Source: an uncultured Alphaproteobacteria bacterium (lineage in GTDB: Bacteria > Pseudomonadota > Alphaproteobacteria > RF32 > CAG-239). Taken from it: 50,965 nt of DNA. Below, piece by piece: positions 33,943 to 42,185 of the stretch. The translations under genes and the position numbers were made by a program. Where the stretch lies: contig CALXZI010000008.1 in NCBI GenBank assembly GCA_944393205.1, positions 1 to 50,965 on the forward strand, written 5' to 3'. How positions within the stretch are numbered: the first letter of the stretch is position 1; each line of letters begins with the position of its first letter. The notes beneath the pieces were generated by a model. The model searched no databases and was not told the origin of the DNA. It saw only the letters and a program-made list of their open reading frames with translations.

Positions 33943-35028
33943 ATGGAAAAAGAAAGAATAGTCAGCCCGCACCGTCAGCCCGAAGACGAGCAGCTCGCCA
34001 ACATCAATGCGCCGGTTAATACTCGTCCTGAATCTTTGGCGGATTTTGTCGGGCAAGCGGCGGTCTGTCAAAACTTGAAAGTTTTTATTGAGGCGGCCAA
34101 ACAACGTCACGAGGCGTTGGATCATGTTTTGCTTTTCGGCCCTCCGGGATTAGGCAAAACGACGCTGGCCTCTATTATCGCCAAAGAATTGGGCGTCGGT
34201 TTTCGCGCCACTTCAGCACCGATGATTACCAAATCAGGCGATCTGGCGGCGATTTTGACCAACCTTGAACCGAACGACGTGTTGTTTATTGATGAAATCC
34301 ACCGTCTTAATCCGGCCATTGAAGAAGTGCTGTATTCGGCGATGGAAGATTTCCAGCTTGATTTGATTATCGGCGAAGGTCCTTCCGCCCGCTCGGTGCG
34401 CATAGACTTGCAGCCTTTCACGCTGGTGGGTGCGACCACCCGTTCCGGTTTGCTGTCTACGCCTTTGCGCGAACGCTTCGGTATTCCGCTGCGTCTGGAT
34501 TTTTACAATCATGATGAGTTAAAACAAATCGTGCTGCGCGGCGCGCGCTTGCTTGATATGCCGATATCCGAGAACGGGGCGTTGGAAATTGCCAAACGCT
34601 CTCGCGGCACACCGCGCGTTGCCGGCCGTTTGTTGCGCCGCGTGCGTGATTTTGGGGCGGTCGCCGGCGGCCACGAGATTGACAACAAAATCGCCGATAC
34701 GGCTTTGCGCCGGTTGGATGTTGACAATTACGGACTGGATGCCTTTGACCGGCGTTATTTAAAATGCATTGCCGTTAATTACGGCGGCGGTCCGGTTGGT
34801 GCCGATACTTTGGCGGCGGCTTTGTCGGAAGAACGCGACACGATAGAAGAAGTCATTGAACCATTTTTGTTAAAACTGGGTTTTATCCAGCGTACCCCGC
34901 GCGGCCGTGTGATTTCGGATTTGGGCTGTCAGTATATGGGGATTTCGCGTTCCAAAATCAAACACGATGACCAGCAGTTTGATCTGTTGGCAAACATTGA
35001 AAATGAGAGTAAAAAAAATGACTTATGA
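33943..35028 (+). CDS. ruvB: Holliday junction helicase motor RuvB
   Basis: A 361-residue AAA+ motor that drives branch migration with RuvA. Walker A is [14 protein letters not shown], Walker B is [12 protein letters not shown], sensor I region is [20 protein letters not shown], the arginine finger region is [19 protein letters not shown], and the C-terminal winged helix is [20 protein letters not shown]. The N-terminal [11 protein letters not shown] is standard. It starts 3 bases after ruvA, and its end overlaps ybgC by 11 bases. Confidence 0.97.
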   Translation: MEKERIVSPHRQPEDEQLANINAPVNTRPESLADFVGQAAVCQNLKVFIEAAKQRHEALDHVLLFGPPGLGKTTLASIIAKELGVGFRATSAPMITKSGDLAAILTNLEPNDVLFIDEIHRLNPAIEEVLYSAMEDFQLDLIIGEGPSARSVRIDLQPFTLVGATTRSGLLSTPLRERFGIPLRLDFYNHDELKQIVLRGARLLDMPISENGALEIAKRSRGTPRVAGRLLRRVRDFGAVAGGHEIDNKIADTALRRLDVDNYGLDAFDRRYLKCIAVNYGGGPVGADTLAAALSEERDTIEEVIEPFLLKLGFIQRTPRGRVISDLGCQYMGISRSKIKHDDQQFDLLANIENESKKNDL

Positions 35029-35464
35029 TATCACCCCGCCGCAAGGCAAAATGTATGGCGCAACTTTTGTTTTTCCGGTGCGGATTTATTATGAAGACAC
35101 CGATGCCGGCGGCATAGTGTATTATGCCAATTATTTAAAATTTGCCGAGCGGGCGCGTACCGAATTTTTACGCCATATCGGCGCTGCGCCGCAAAACAAC
35201 GCGCTTGAAGGCGATATGTGCGGCTTTGTTGTCCGCCATTTGGAAATTGATTATCGCGCGTCGGCTAGGTTGGATGACTTTTTAACTGTCAGCTGCACTT
35301 TAACTGAAGACAAAGGCGCTTCGGCAGTTATGCATCAGGAAATCTGCCGCGGTGATGAAATTTTGGCAACACTTGACGTGCAGGTTGTGTATGTCAGTCT
35401 GGCAAAAAAACGCCCGATACGTATCCCTGAAGATATCCGCAGCAAGTTAAAGGGCCTGGCATAA
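35018..35464 (+). CDS. ybgC: YbgC-type acyl-CoA thioesterase
   Basis: A 148-residue hotdog-fold thioesterase of the 4-hydroxybenzoyl-CoA thioesterase/YbgC family. The active-site signature is [20 protein letters not shown], with Asp as the catalytic residue, then [14 protein letters not shown]. The ATG at 35018 (MTYDI) overlaps the ruvB end by 11 bases and has GAGAG upstream; earlier in-frame codons lie inside ruvB and are rejected. In many proteobacteria ybgC leads tolQRAB-pal. Here it follows ruvAB and tolB sits alone at 19.1 kb, so the Tol cluster is dispersed. Confidence 0.93.
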   Translation: MTYDITPPQGKMYGATFVFPVRIYYEDTDAGGIVYYANYLKFAERARTEFLRHIGAAPQNNALEGDMCGFVVRHLEIDYRASARLDDFLTVSCTLTEDKGASAVMHQEICRGDEILATLDVQVVYVSLAKKRPIRIPEDIRSKLKGLA

Positions 35465-35475
35465 TTTTAGCTTGT

Positions 35476-35564
35476 TTCATTTTGATACAAAATGAACACA
35501 ATTGAGCAAAAAAGTACATCATGATACAAGACAAAAGCTAAAGTGCTATGATATGTTCTAACCT
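35476..35564 (+). repeat. Cassette-flanking direct repeat, left copy
   Basis: Begins with a hairpin, arms TTCATTTTG and CAAAATGAA around ATA (35476-35496). It then carries ACATCATGATACAAGACAAA AGC (35516-35538) and ATGTTCTAACCT (35553-35564). The same elements recur in the same order at 36926-37008. The 23-base block differs at one position. The hairpin arms differ by paired changes. Confidence 0.75.
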
Positions 35565-35597
35565 GTATTAAACAATTTTTAAAGGAGAGCATATACA

Positions 35598-35678
35598 ATG
35601 GTTAACAGCATTAAAAATAACAAAAAAACGAGCGTCGCAACAAAGAGACAAAACAAATCAAATCAACCTGCACGATGA
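35598..35678 (+). CDS. Short basic ORF (26 aa), coupled to the following gene
   Basis: A 26-residue ORF, MVNSIKNNKKTSVATKRQNK SNQPAR, with a good ribosome-binding site (AAAGGAG, about 12 bases upstream). Its stop overlaps the next start codon as ATGA, a classic translational-coupling arrangement. It is highly basic (8 Lys/Arg) and has no hydrophobic segment. It could be a real small protein or a leader ORF that sets expression of the membrane protein. No family recognised. Confidence 0.5.
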   Translation: MVNSIKNNKKTSVATKRQNKSNQPAR

Positions 35679-36925
35679 ACAACATTATTAAAGATTTTAG
35701 ACGATTAAATTATATGACTCAAAGTGTAGAACCGGTGTATACAGGTGTTAAAACAGTAGATAAAATGATAGACAGAGGGCTTGATGCCGTGATAGACAGA
35801 GTTCCCAATGTCGCAATCAAATATGGATTAAAAGCGGCAAAATTTGCACCTAAAGCAGGAGCTTATGCAGCCAGAGCTAAGGCGGCAAAAGATAAAAACT
35901 GTAAAAAAAGAAGTGAGGCTAATATGAAACGGCAAATCCTGATAAAAATCAGTAATTTTTTGTTGGTTTGGGGATTTTTGGAAATTTTTTCTTTAATCGG
36001 AAATTATGTTCAAAATGACACTTTATCAGCTTTTATGCTGCCGGCAGAAATTTTTATGATCTTTGCAGGATTTGCTGTTTTATTCAAAAAGCAGTTTATC
36101 TTCGGAAAAAATTTTTCAAAAACATTCCCCGCTTTCAGCCTTTGGCTTAAAGCGGCCGGGGCAAGGTTTTGTTTTACGTTGCCTAACATTGTCTTTGCCG
36201 GAAAATGCGATAATGCGGTTGCCGCCGGAGATTCTTTCAGGACAATTTTGATATACGGTTACCAATTAACGGCAGACATATGGAAATATGCTCTTTATGT
36301 GTTTGCACTTTTAATCGGCGTAAAATTCTTATATCATGCTGCACGAAAAGCGATTGTTGAAAAAGAAAAAATCAACATTGATTTCAGATATATTTTTAAC
36401 AAAGAGCGATTTACAAATAAAATCCCAAACTTATTGCTTTTCGGCGGTATCATGCAAATTGTTTCGCTGCCGGTTTATTATGGCGATGTTTGGTTTGGTG
36501 AAAATATTGTAACCGATACATTATACGCTTTGTTTTATCCTTGTCTGTTGTGGGGTGCTCTGATTATTTTGTTTATGAAAAAAATGGTTTGTTTTGATAA
36601 TTTGTATAAACGGTATCCGAAAATTTCCGTCGGGTTAAAGTGGATAGGCATATTGCCGTATTTGGGTTTGCCGCTTTATCTGTCGTTTGTTGAAATGGGT
36701 TATGAACAAGCCGCACTTGTTTATGAAAACGCTGATAACCGGATTGTAGACTGGGTCAGTATTTATGCAGTGTTTCTGCAAATTTTAACATATATATTGT
36801 ATGTTTTGGCCGTCATAGCATTTTTATATAAATTTTACCATGAAAAACGATCACAGAAAAAAAATAAAAATACGCCTTCTTTATGGGAAAATCTGATTGA
36901 TTTGATAATGGCTCTTATACCTTAA
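35675..36925 (+). CDS. Unknown membrane protein with internal duplication
   Basis: A 416-residue protein with about eight transmembrane segments; family not recognised. Residues 1-90 are polar and basic. Residues 91-222 and 249-390 are two divergent copies of one unit: KISNFLLVWGFLEIFSLIGN aligns with KIPNLLLFGGIMQIVSLPVY, FSKTFPAFSLWLKAAG with LYKRYPKISVGLKWIG, and IWKYALYVFALLIGVKFLYH with LTYILYVLAVIAFLYKFYH. The start at 35675 overlaps the small ORF stop. An internal ATG at 35924 with GTGAGG upstream could begin a 333-residue form carrying only the membrane part. Flanked by hairpin-bearing direct repeats. AT-rich compared with the ruv and topA neighbours, so it looks acquired. Confidence 0.7.
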   Translation: MNNIIKDFRRLNYMTQSVEPVYTGVKTVDKMIDRGLDAVIDRVPNVAIKYGLKAAKFAPKAGAYAARAKAAKDKNCKKRSEANMKRQILIKISNFLLVWGFLEIFSLIGNYVQNDTLSAFMLPAEIFMIFAGFAVLFKKQFIFGKNFSKTFPAFSLWLKAAGARFCFTLPNIVFAGKCDNAVAAGDSFRTILIYGYQLTADIWKYALYVFALLIGVKFLYHAARKAIVEKEKINIDFRYIFNKERFTNKIPNLLLFGGIMQIVSLPVYYGDVWFGENIVTDTLYALFYPCLLWGALIILFMKKMVCFDNLYKRYPKISVGLKWIGILPYLGLPLYLSFVEMGYEQAALVYENADNRIVDWVSIYAVFLQILTYILYVLAVIAFLYKFYHEKRSQKKNKNTPSLWENLIDLIMALIP

Positions 36926-37008
36926 ATCGTTTTGATACAAAGCGATACAAAAGTTGGCAACGTGATACATCACGATACAAGACAAAAGCATATAAAGCAT
37001 GTTAACCT
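36926..37008 (+). repeat. Cassette-flanking direct repeat, right copy
   Basis: Starts immediately after the membrane-protein stop with hairpin arms ATCGTTTTG and CAAAGCGAT around ATA (36926-36946). ACATCACGATACAAGACAAA AGC (36967-36989) and ATGTTAACCT (36999-37008) follow. Relative to the left copy, two stem pairs change on both sides (T-A to A-T, A-T to G-C) and one becomes G-T, so pairing is kept. Confidence 0.75.
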
Positions 37009-37093
37009 TAGGCTCTTTAAGTCGTGCAGATGTTTCATCACCCCAGCTCCAAGCCTGTTTAAGCATCTTTTTTGCAATTTGTTTTTCAACCAT

Positions 37094-37122
37094 ATAAAAA
37101 CCCGCCTCTCATAGGCGGGGTT
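37094..37122 (-). terminator. Terminator of the plsY-dprA-topA operon
   Basis: Arms AACCCGCCT and AGGCGGGGTT with a 5-base loop; on the minus strand the hairpin is followed by TTTTTATA. It lies about 10 bases past the topA stop. Confidence 0.8.
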
Positions 37123-37127
37123 AAAAT

Positions 37128-39587
37128 TTACTTTTTGGCGGCAATCACTTTTAGTGCATCTTCCAAAGTTATGTCTTTGTCGCGCAAATCTTTCGGCAGG
37201 GCATAATTGGTTTTGCCGCACTTTAAATACGGTCCGTAACGGCCGGCGCTCAAATAAATTTCATTGCCGTCTTTGGGGTTTTTGCCTAAAGACTTGGCTT
37301 CCGGTTTGGCTGTCACATTTTGCAACAATTCCGCCGCACGTTCGGCGGTGATATTAAATATGTTGTCGTTTCCTGTCAGCGAACGTGATTTTGTACCTTG
37401 TTTGATATAAGGACCAAATTTACCGATGTTAACCTCAATGCCGTTGCCCAAATCTTTCGGCAAACTGATTAACACAACCGCTTGCTCAAAAGTCAACTCT
37501 TCGGGTTTAAGATTTTTCGGCAGCGCCATGCGTTTGGGTTTTTCGGTGGTAGCGGTGGCGTCTTCACCCCATTGTACATACCAACCGTAAGGACCTTTTT
37601 TCAAATATACATTGAGTGTTTTGTATTCGCCCAATTTTTTATCTTCAGGTTTTTCCGGCTTTGGCGCATCAAGGCTTTGCGCTTCTTCGTCCTTAACGTC
37701 GGTTAAGGGTTTGGTGTATTTGCACTCCGGATAATTGGAACAGCCCAAAAAGGCGCCGAACTTTCCGAGCTTGACACTCAAATGCCCTTTGCCGCATTCC
37801 GGACACAACCTTGGGTCGGAGCCGTCGGCTTTCGGCGGGAAAAGATGGTATGACAAAACTTCATCAATTTTACTGATAACGTCTTTAACCTGCAACGGCT
37901 GAACGGAATCAACATTCTTAATAAATTTTGCCCAAAAACCGGACAACAATTTTTTCCAGTCCATTTCGCCGGCGGAAACATCATCTAAAAATTCTTCCAA
38001 CTGCGCGGTAAAATCATATTCCACATATTTTTTGAAATAATTTTCCAAAAAGACCGTTACAATCCGCCCGCGGTCTTCGGGAATAAAGCGCAGCTTTTCT
38101 ACCCGAACATATTTGCGCTCCTGCAAAACGGCGATAATCGTGGCATAAGTAGAAGGCCGCCCGATGCCCAATTCTTCCAATTTTTTGACCAAACTTGCCT
38201 CGGTAAACCGCGGCGGCGGCGTGGTAAAATGCTGCTCGGGCTTAATCTCGCCCTTGTCAACATTTTCGCCTTCGTTGACATTGGGCAAAATCCGGTTGTC
38301 ATCGTCTTCTTCACTGTCGTCCTTGCTTTCTTGATATAATTTCAAGAAACCGTCAAAGGCGATAACTTGCCCGTTGGCGCGCAGCAAAATCTGCTTATCG
38401 GCGGATTCCGAATCAATCGTTACACGGTCCAAAACTGCCGGATTCATCTGGCAGGCAACCGTGCGCTTCCAAATAAGTTCATAAAGTTTGTGTGCGTCCG
38501 CATCAAGTTTGATTTCCATTTTCTTGGGCGTGTTCATCACATCGGACGGACGAATCGCCTCATGCGCTTCTTGTGCGTTTTTGGATTTTGTTTTATATTC
38601 TTTGGCAACTTTGGGCAGATAAGCCTCGCCGAAATATTTTAAAATCGCCTCGCGGCAGGCGCTAATCGCCTCTTTGGAAAGATTGACCGCATCAGTACGC
38701 ATATAGGTGATATAACCGTCTTCATAAAGTTTTTGCGCCACCTGCATGGTCTTTTTGGCTGAAAAACGCAGTTTGCGCGCTGCCTCTTGCTGTAAGGTGG
38801 AAGTGGTAAACGGCGGTGCCGGATAACGGTTGGCTTTTTTACGCTCAACGGAAGAAATATGGAAATTTTGTGCCTCAATTTTAGTTTTAGCCGCCATGGC
38901 TTTTTCTTCAGTATTGAGGTCAAATTTTTCCAGTTTTTTGCCGTCCAGATTAATCAAATGCGATGGAATGAGCGCTTTTTCTGAAGTAAGCAAATCAACA
39001 TCAATCGTCCAATATTCTTCCGGCTTAAACTTTTCAATTTCTGTTTCGCGGTCGCAGATGAGCCGCAACGCCACCGACTGCACCCGTCCGGCGGATTTTG
39101 ACCCCGGAAGTTTGCGCCACAATACCGGCGACAACGTAAACCCTACAAGATAATCAAGTGCGCGCCGCGCCATATATGCCGAAACCAAATTGTCATCAAT
39201 TTGCCGCGGGTTTTTGATGGCCTCGGTCACCGCCGATTTGGTGATTTCATGAAACACCACGCGTTCAATCTTTTTGCCGGCAATTTTTTTACGCGCCGTC
39301 AATTCTTCCAAAATATGCCAGGCAATCGCTTCTCCTTCTCTATCCGGGTCGGAGGCCAGAATAATGGTATCACAGTCTTTTAAAGCGGCAATAATGTCGT
39401 TTAAGCGCTTTTTGCCACCGGAGCTTAATTCCCAAGTCATGTCAAAATCATGATCGGGATTGACCGAACCGTCTTTACTCGGTAAATCGCGAATATGCCC
39501 GAAACTGGCGAGCACTTTATAGTCGCTGCCCAAATATTTATTGATTGTTTTGGCTTTGGCCGGAGATTCTACAATAACCAATTTCAT
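37128..39587 (-). CDS. topA: DNA topoisomerase I
   Basis: An 819-residue type IA topoisomerase that relaxes negative supercoils. The Toprim domain starts MKLVIVESPAKAKTINKYLG, with acidic residues in LASDPDREGEAIAWH. The active-site Tyr lies in DGYITYMRTDAVNLS. A single CPECGKGH...CSNYPEC zinc ribbon lies near residue 605-635. Two or three basic C-terminal repeats follow (GKFGPYIKQGTKSRSLTGND; GRYGPYLKCGKTNYALPKDL). The domain order and length fit alphaproteobacterial TopA. The start overlaps the dprA stop by 4 bases (ATGA), so translation is coupled. Confidence 0.97.
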   Translation of the reverse strand: MKLVIVESPAKAKTINKYLGSDYKVLASFGHIRDLPSKDGSVNPDHDFDMTWELSSGGKKRLNDIIAALKDCDTIILASDPDREGEAIAWHILEELTARKKIAGKKIERVVFHEITKSAVTEAIKNPRQIDDNLVSAYMARRALDYLVGFTLSPVLWRKLPGSKSAGRVQSVALRLICDRETEIEKFKPEEYWTIDVDLLTSEKALIPSHLINLDGKKLEKFDLNTEEKAMAAKTKIEAQNFHISSVERKKANRYPAPPFTTSTLQQEAARKLRFSAKKTMQVAQKLYEDGYITYMRTDAVNLSKEAISACREAILKYFGEAYLPKVAKEYKTKSKNAQEAHEAIRPSDVMNTPKKMEIKLDADAHKLYELIWKRTVACQMNPAVLDRVTIDSESADKQILLRANGQVIAFDGFLKLYQESKDDSEEDDDNRILPNVNEGENVDKGEIKPEQHFTTPPPRFTEASLVKKLEELGIGRPSTYATIIAVLQERKYVRVEKLRFIPEDRGRIVTVFLENYFKKYVEYDFTAQLEEFLDDVSAGEMDWKKLLSGFWAKFIKNVDSVQPLQVKDVISKIDEVLSYHLFPPKADGSDPRLCPECGKGHLSVKLGKFGAFLGCSNYPECKYTKPLTDVKDEEAQSLDAPKPEKPEDKKLGEYKTLNVYLKKGPYGWYVQWGEDATATTEKPKRMALPKNLKPEELTFEQAVVLISLPKDLGNGIEVNIGKFGPYIKQGTKSRSLTGNDNIFNITAERAAELLQNVTAKPEAKSLGKNPKDGNEIYLSAGRYGPYLKCGKTNYALPKDLRDKDITLEDALKVIAAKK

Positions 39588-40726
39588 CGGTTTTTCCTGT
39601 TCTTCTGGTTTTTCAAAAACAATGTGCTGCCGCCTGAACGCTCCACGATACCATCAAGCTCCAGTTCGGTAATTTGCATCATGGTGCGTGCCGTGTCTTG
39701 TCCTGCAAGGCGGATAAGTTCATCAACTTCAATGCCGGTTGCCGGAATTAAATCTGTCAAAGGCAAATCAGAAACAGCATCAGCCTTTTCGGTCTGAAGG
39801 GGAATATTGTCGCTTTTTTGCTCTTTGTCAAGAGGGTTTGCAAACAAATCAACCTCGGCAAAAGCTTTTATCTGCCGGTTTTGAGTAAACGCCAGCGTGT
39901 TTAAGATATCTTCAGCGGATTCGGTTAAATATGCGCCGTCGCGAATAAGTTGATTGCAACCGGCAGAACGCCCCTCTAAAGGCGAACCGGGAACGGCGAA
40001 AATATCTTTGCCTTGTTCAAGCGCCATCCGCGCCGTAATTAACGAACCGGAATTGAGCGAAGCTTCCACCACTAACGTGCCGGCACTCAAAGCCGAAACC
40101 AAGCGGTTGCGCCGCGGAAAATTAGCCGCCTGCGGCTGCGTGCCGAGTGCAAATTCGGAGATAATCGCGCCTTGCGCACAAATTTGTTCGTATAAGCCTT
40201 GGTTTTCATTTGGATACGCCACATCAACACCGGTGCCTAAAACGGCGATGGTCGTGCCGTGCTCTTTTCTTGCAAATAAGGCGCCTTTATGTGCTGCGGC
40301 ATCTATGCCCCGCGCCATTCCCGAAACGACGATAACTTCATTTTCGGTTAAATCATAAGCGATTCTGGAAGCGATTTTCCGCCCGTTGACCGAGGCGTTA
40401 CGCGCACCGACGATGGAAACCATGGCGGGATAATTTAAAATATCCGTCCGCCCTTTAACATATATAACCGGCGGTGCATCGTTGAGCTGGTTAAAATTTT
40501 CGGGATAATTTTCATCGCCCCGAACAATAATCCGGACATTGAGCCGTCGGGCATTTTCCAGTTCATACGCAGCGTCTTTGCGTGAAAACAGCGCCTGCTT
40601 TGCCGCAAGCGCTTTCAAACATTCCGCCGCCGTACCGTATTGTTCAAGCAATTTATAAAAACGAACCGGTCCGATACCGTCGGTGTTAATCAGCTGAATC
40701 CAATCAATCAGGTTATCTTCGGTCAC
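39584..40726 (-). CDS. dprA: DNA processing protein DprA
   Basis: A 380-residue protein that binds incoming single-stranded DNA and loads RecA in natural transformation. The Rossmann core has VSIVGARNASVNGRKIA, GMARGIDAAAHKGAL, VLGTGVDVAYPNEN, then GSLITARMALEQGKDIFAVP GSP. An N-terminal helical HhH-like region and a C-terminal winged helix (about 315-370) are present. It starts with GTG (GTGACCGAAG) and a weak ribosome-binding site, 6 bases after plsY. The set plsY-dprA-topA is conserved in many proteobacteria, so presence alone does not prove competence. Confidence 0.95.
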   Translation of the reverse strand: MTEDNLIDWIQLINTDGIGPVRFYKLLEQYGTAAECLKALAAKQALFSRKDAAYELENARRLNVRIIVRGDENYPENFNQLNDAPPVIYVKGRTDILNYPAMVSIVGARNASVNGRKIASRIAYDLTENEVIVVSGMARGIDAAAHKGALFARKEHGTTIAVLGTGVDVAYPNENQGLYEQICAQGAIISEFALGTQPQAANFPRRNRLVSALSAGTLVVEASLNSGSLITARMALEQGKDIFAVPGSPLEGRSAGCNQLIRDGAYLTESAEDILNTLAFTQNRQIKAFAEVDLFANPLDKEQKSDNIPLQTEKADAVSDLPLTDLIPATGIEVDELIRLAGQDTARTMMQITELELDGIVERSGGSTLFLKNQKNRKNR

Positions 40727-40732
40727 GTTTAT

Positions 40733-41416
40733 TTACTTCTTCTTACTTTTTGTTTTGTTCTGTTTTTTTGATGACGATTTTTTAAAATTTATTTTGGTCT
40801 CTTCGCCTTTCAAGAGCCTGATGATATTGGCACGGTGCTTAAAAATAACCAAAACAACGATAAGGGTGTAAAACAGCGTATAAACCTGCGGCAAAACAAA
40901 GAAAGAAACAAACGGAATAATAACCGCCGCAGTTAAGGCCGACAAAGAAGAATAACGGAAAATTACGGCCATCAACACCCATACTAAAAGCGCGACCAAA
41001 GCAATCGGCCAATAAGTGACGAGCAAAAGCCCGAACGCCGAAGAAACGCCTTTGCCGCCTTTGAACTTGAGCCACACCGGAAACATATGCCCGACCACCC
41101 CGCACGAACCGGCGATTAAAGCGCCCAAAAGAGCGGTAGTTGCCGGCCAACCGAAGATAAAACACAGTTCATTCGGCACGACTTTAAGCGCAATAAATGC
41201 TGCAATAGCCGCTTTAAAAGCGTCCAATAAAATAGTAACAAGCGCCAAAGATTTGCTGCCGGTAACCCGTAATACATTAGTGGCGCCGATATTGCCCGAA
41301 CCGGACTTTCGGATATCGCCATAACCGGCAAGCTTGGCAAGCACCAAACCAAAGGGAATTGAACCCAAAAAATAACCGCCCAAAGCGCATAAAACAAAAA
41401 TTAAAGAAAAACTCAT
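40733..41416 (-). CDS. plsY: Acyl-phosphate glycerol-3-phosphate acyltransferase with a basic tail
   Basis: A 227-residue inner-membrane enzyme that acylates glycerol-3-phosphate from acyl-phosphate. Motifs are SGNIGATNVLRVTGSKSLA, GHMFPVWLKFKGGKGVSSA and FKHRANIIRLLKGEE. About five membrane segments. GGAGG precedes the ATG. The last 20 or so residues (KKSSSKKQNKTKSKKK) form a lysine-rich cytoplasmic tail, echoing the longer basic tail on PgsA at 2.9 kb. Confidence 0.96.
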   Translation of the reverse strand: MSFSLIFVLCALGGYFLGSIPFGLVLAKLAGYGDIRKSGSGNIGATNVLRVTGSKSLALVTILLDAFKAAIAAFIALKVVPNELCFIFGWPATTALLGALIAGSCGVVGHMFPVWLKFKGGKGVSSAFGLLLVTYWPIALVALLVWVLMAVIFRYSSLSALTAAVIIPFVSFFVLPQVYTLFYTLIVVLVIFKHRANIIRLLKGEETKINFKKSSSKKQNKTKSKKK

Positions 41417-41513
41417 GCCGGCCTCCTGCCATTAAAAACTATCTCCGCCACTATAAACACAAACTTTTCTTAATTTCAATCTTTTTATAAAGCTTTTAGG
41501 ATATTTGAAAACT

Positions 41514-42185
41514 CTAAATTTTCCAACTGACGATTATATTAGCTTCTTCGCCGTCGCCGAAGTTTGTACAGACGGTATAAATATCATCCAAGGACACGTC
41601 CTTAAAACATAATTGGTTTTCTGAACAATAGCTATCGCCGTATATCTGATTAACTGCAGTTATGGCCGGCAAAGATCTCGATTCCACATAGTAAAGGTTT
41701 GAGCTGTTTTCTTTGGCGACGGTCAGGATGTTGCGGCAGATTTCCAGATTTTGATTTGATTTTTTTATTAGCTCGGGATTGAGCTCCACCAAAATTTGCG
41801 GTATGTTTTGATAAGCGGTGCGAATACTCATGCGCACACCGAAAACGTCATATAATAATCCGTTATTGTTAATCATTTCTGTCGGAATTTCGCCCATTTT
41901 TACAAATACGGAAGTTAAATCTTTTCCTTGTTCGGTAGATTCACTAAATGAACCATGATATCGCGCCACGGCATTAAAAACAGTATTGATTTGCTCGGCT
42001 TGCTTATTAAGTTTATATTTCATCATCGCTTTTGAATAGCCGGAAATCGCCCCGACCGAAAGCACCCCGATTATCGCCAGTACCCCCAACATCTCCACCA
42101 TGGAACGCCCGCATAATGGCACATCTGCTTGCAGCTTTTTGTTGTGTACCGGAGAAGAAAAGCTAAAAAAATCAAACAAATTCAT
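41514..42185 (-). CDS. Type IV prepilin-like protein, family copy 3
   Basis: A 223-residue member of the family at 5.5 and 27.1 kb. Leader MNLFDFFSFSSPVHNKKLQA plus DVPLCG, then RSMVEMLGVLAIIGVLSVGA and SGYSKAMMKYKLNKQAEQI. The middle region is divergent. The C-terminal motif is GDSYC, then LCFKDVSLDDIYTVC. The ATG at 42185 follows TAGGAG at the family spacing. It lies between plsY (same strand) and pyrH (divergent), where related genomes would carry tsf. No peptidase, ATPase or secretin gene is nearby, so processing would depend on genes elsewhere. Confidence 0.85.
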   Translation of the reverse strand: MNLFDFFSFSSPVHNKKLQADVPLCGRSMVEMLGVLAIIGVLSVGAISGYSKAMMKYKLNKQAEQINTVFNAVARYHGSFSESTEQGKDLTSVFVKMGEIPTEMINNNGLLYDVFGVRMSIRTAYQNIPQILVELNPELIKKSNQNLEICRNILTVAKENSSNLYYVESRSLPAITAVNQIYGDSYCSENQLCFKDVSLDDIYTVCTNFGDGEEANIIVSWKI

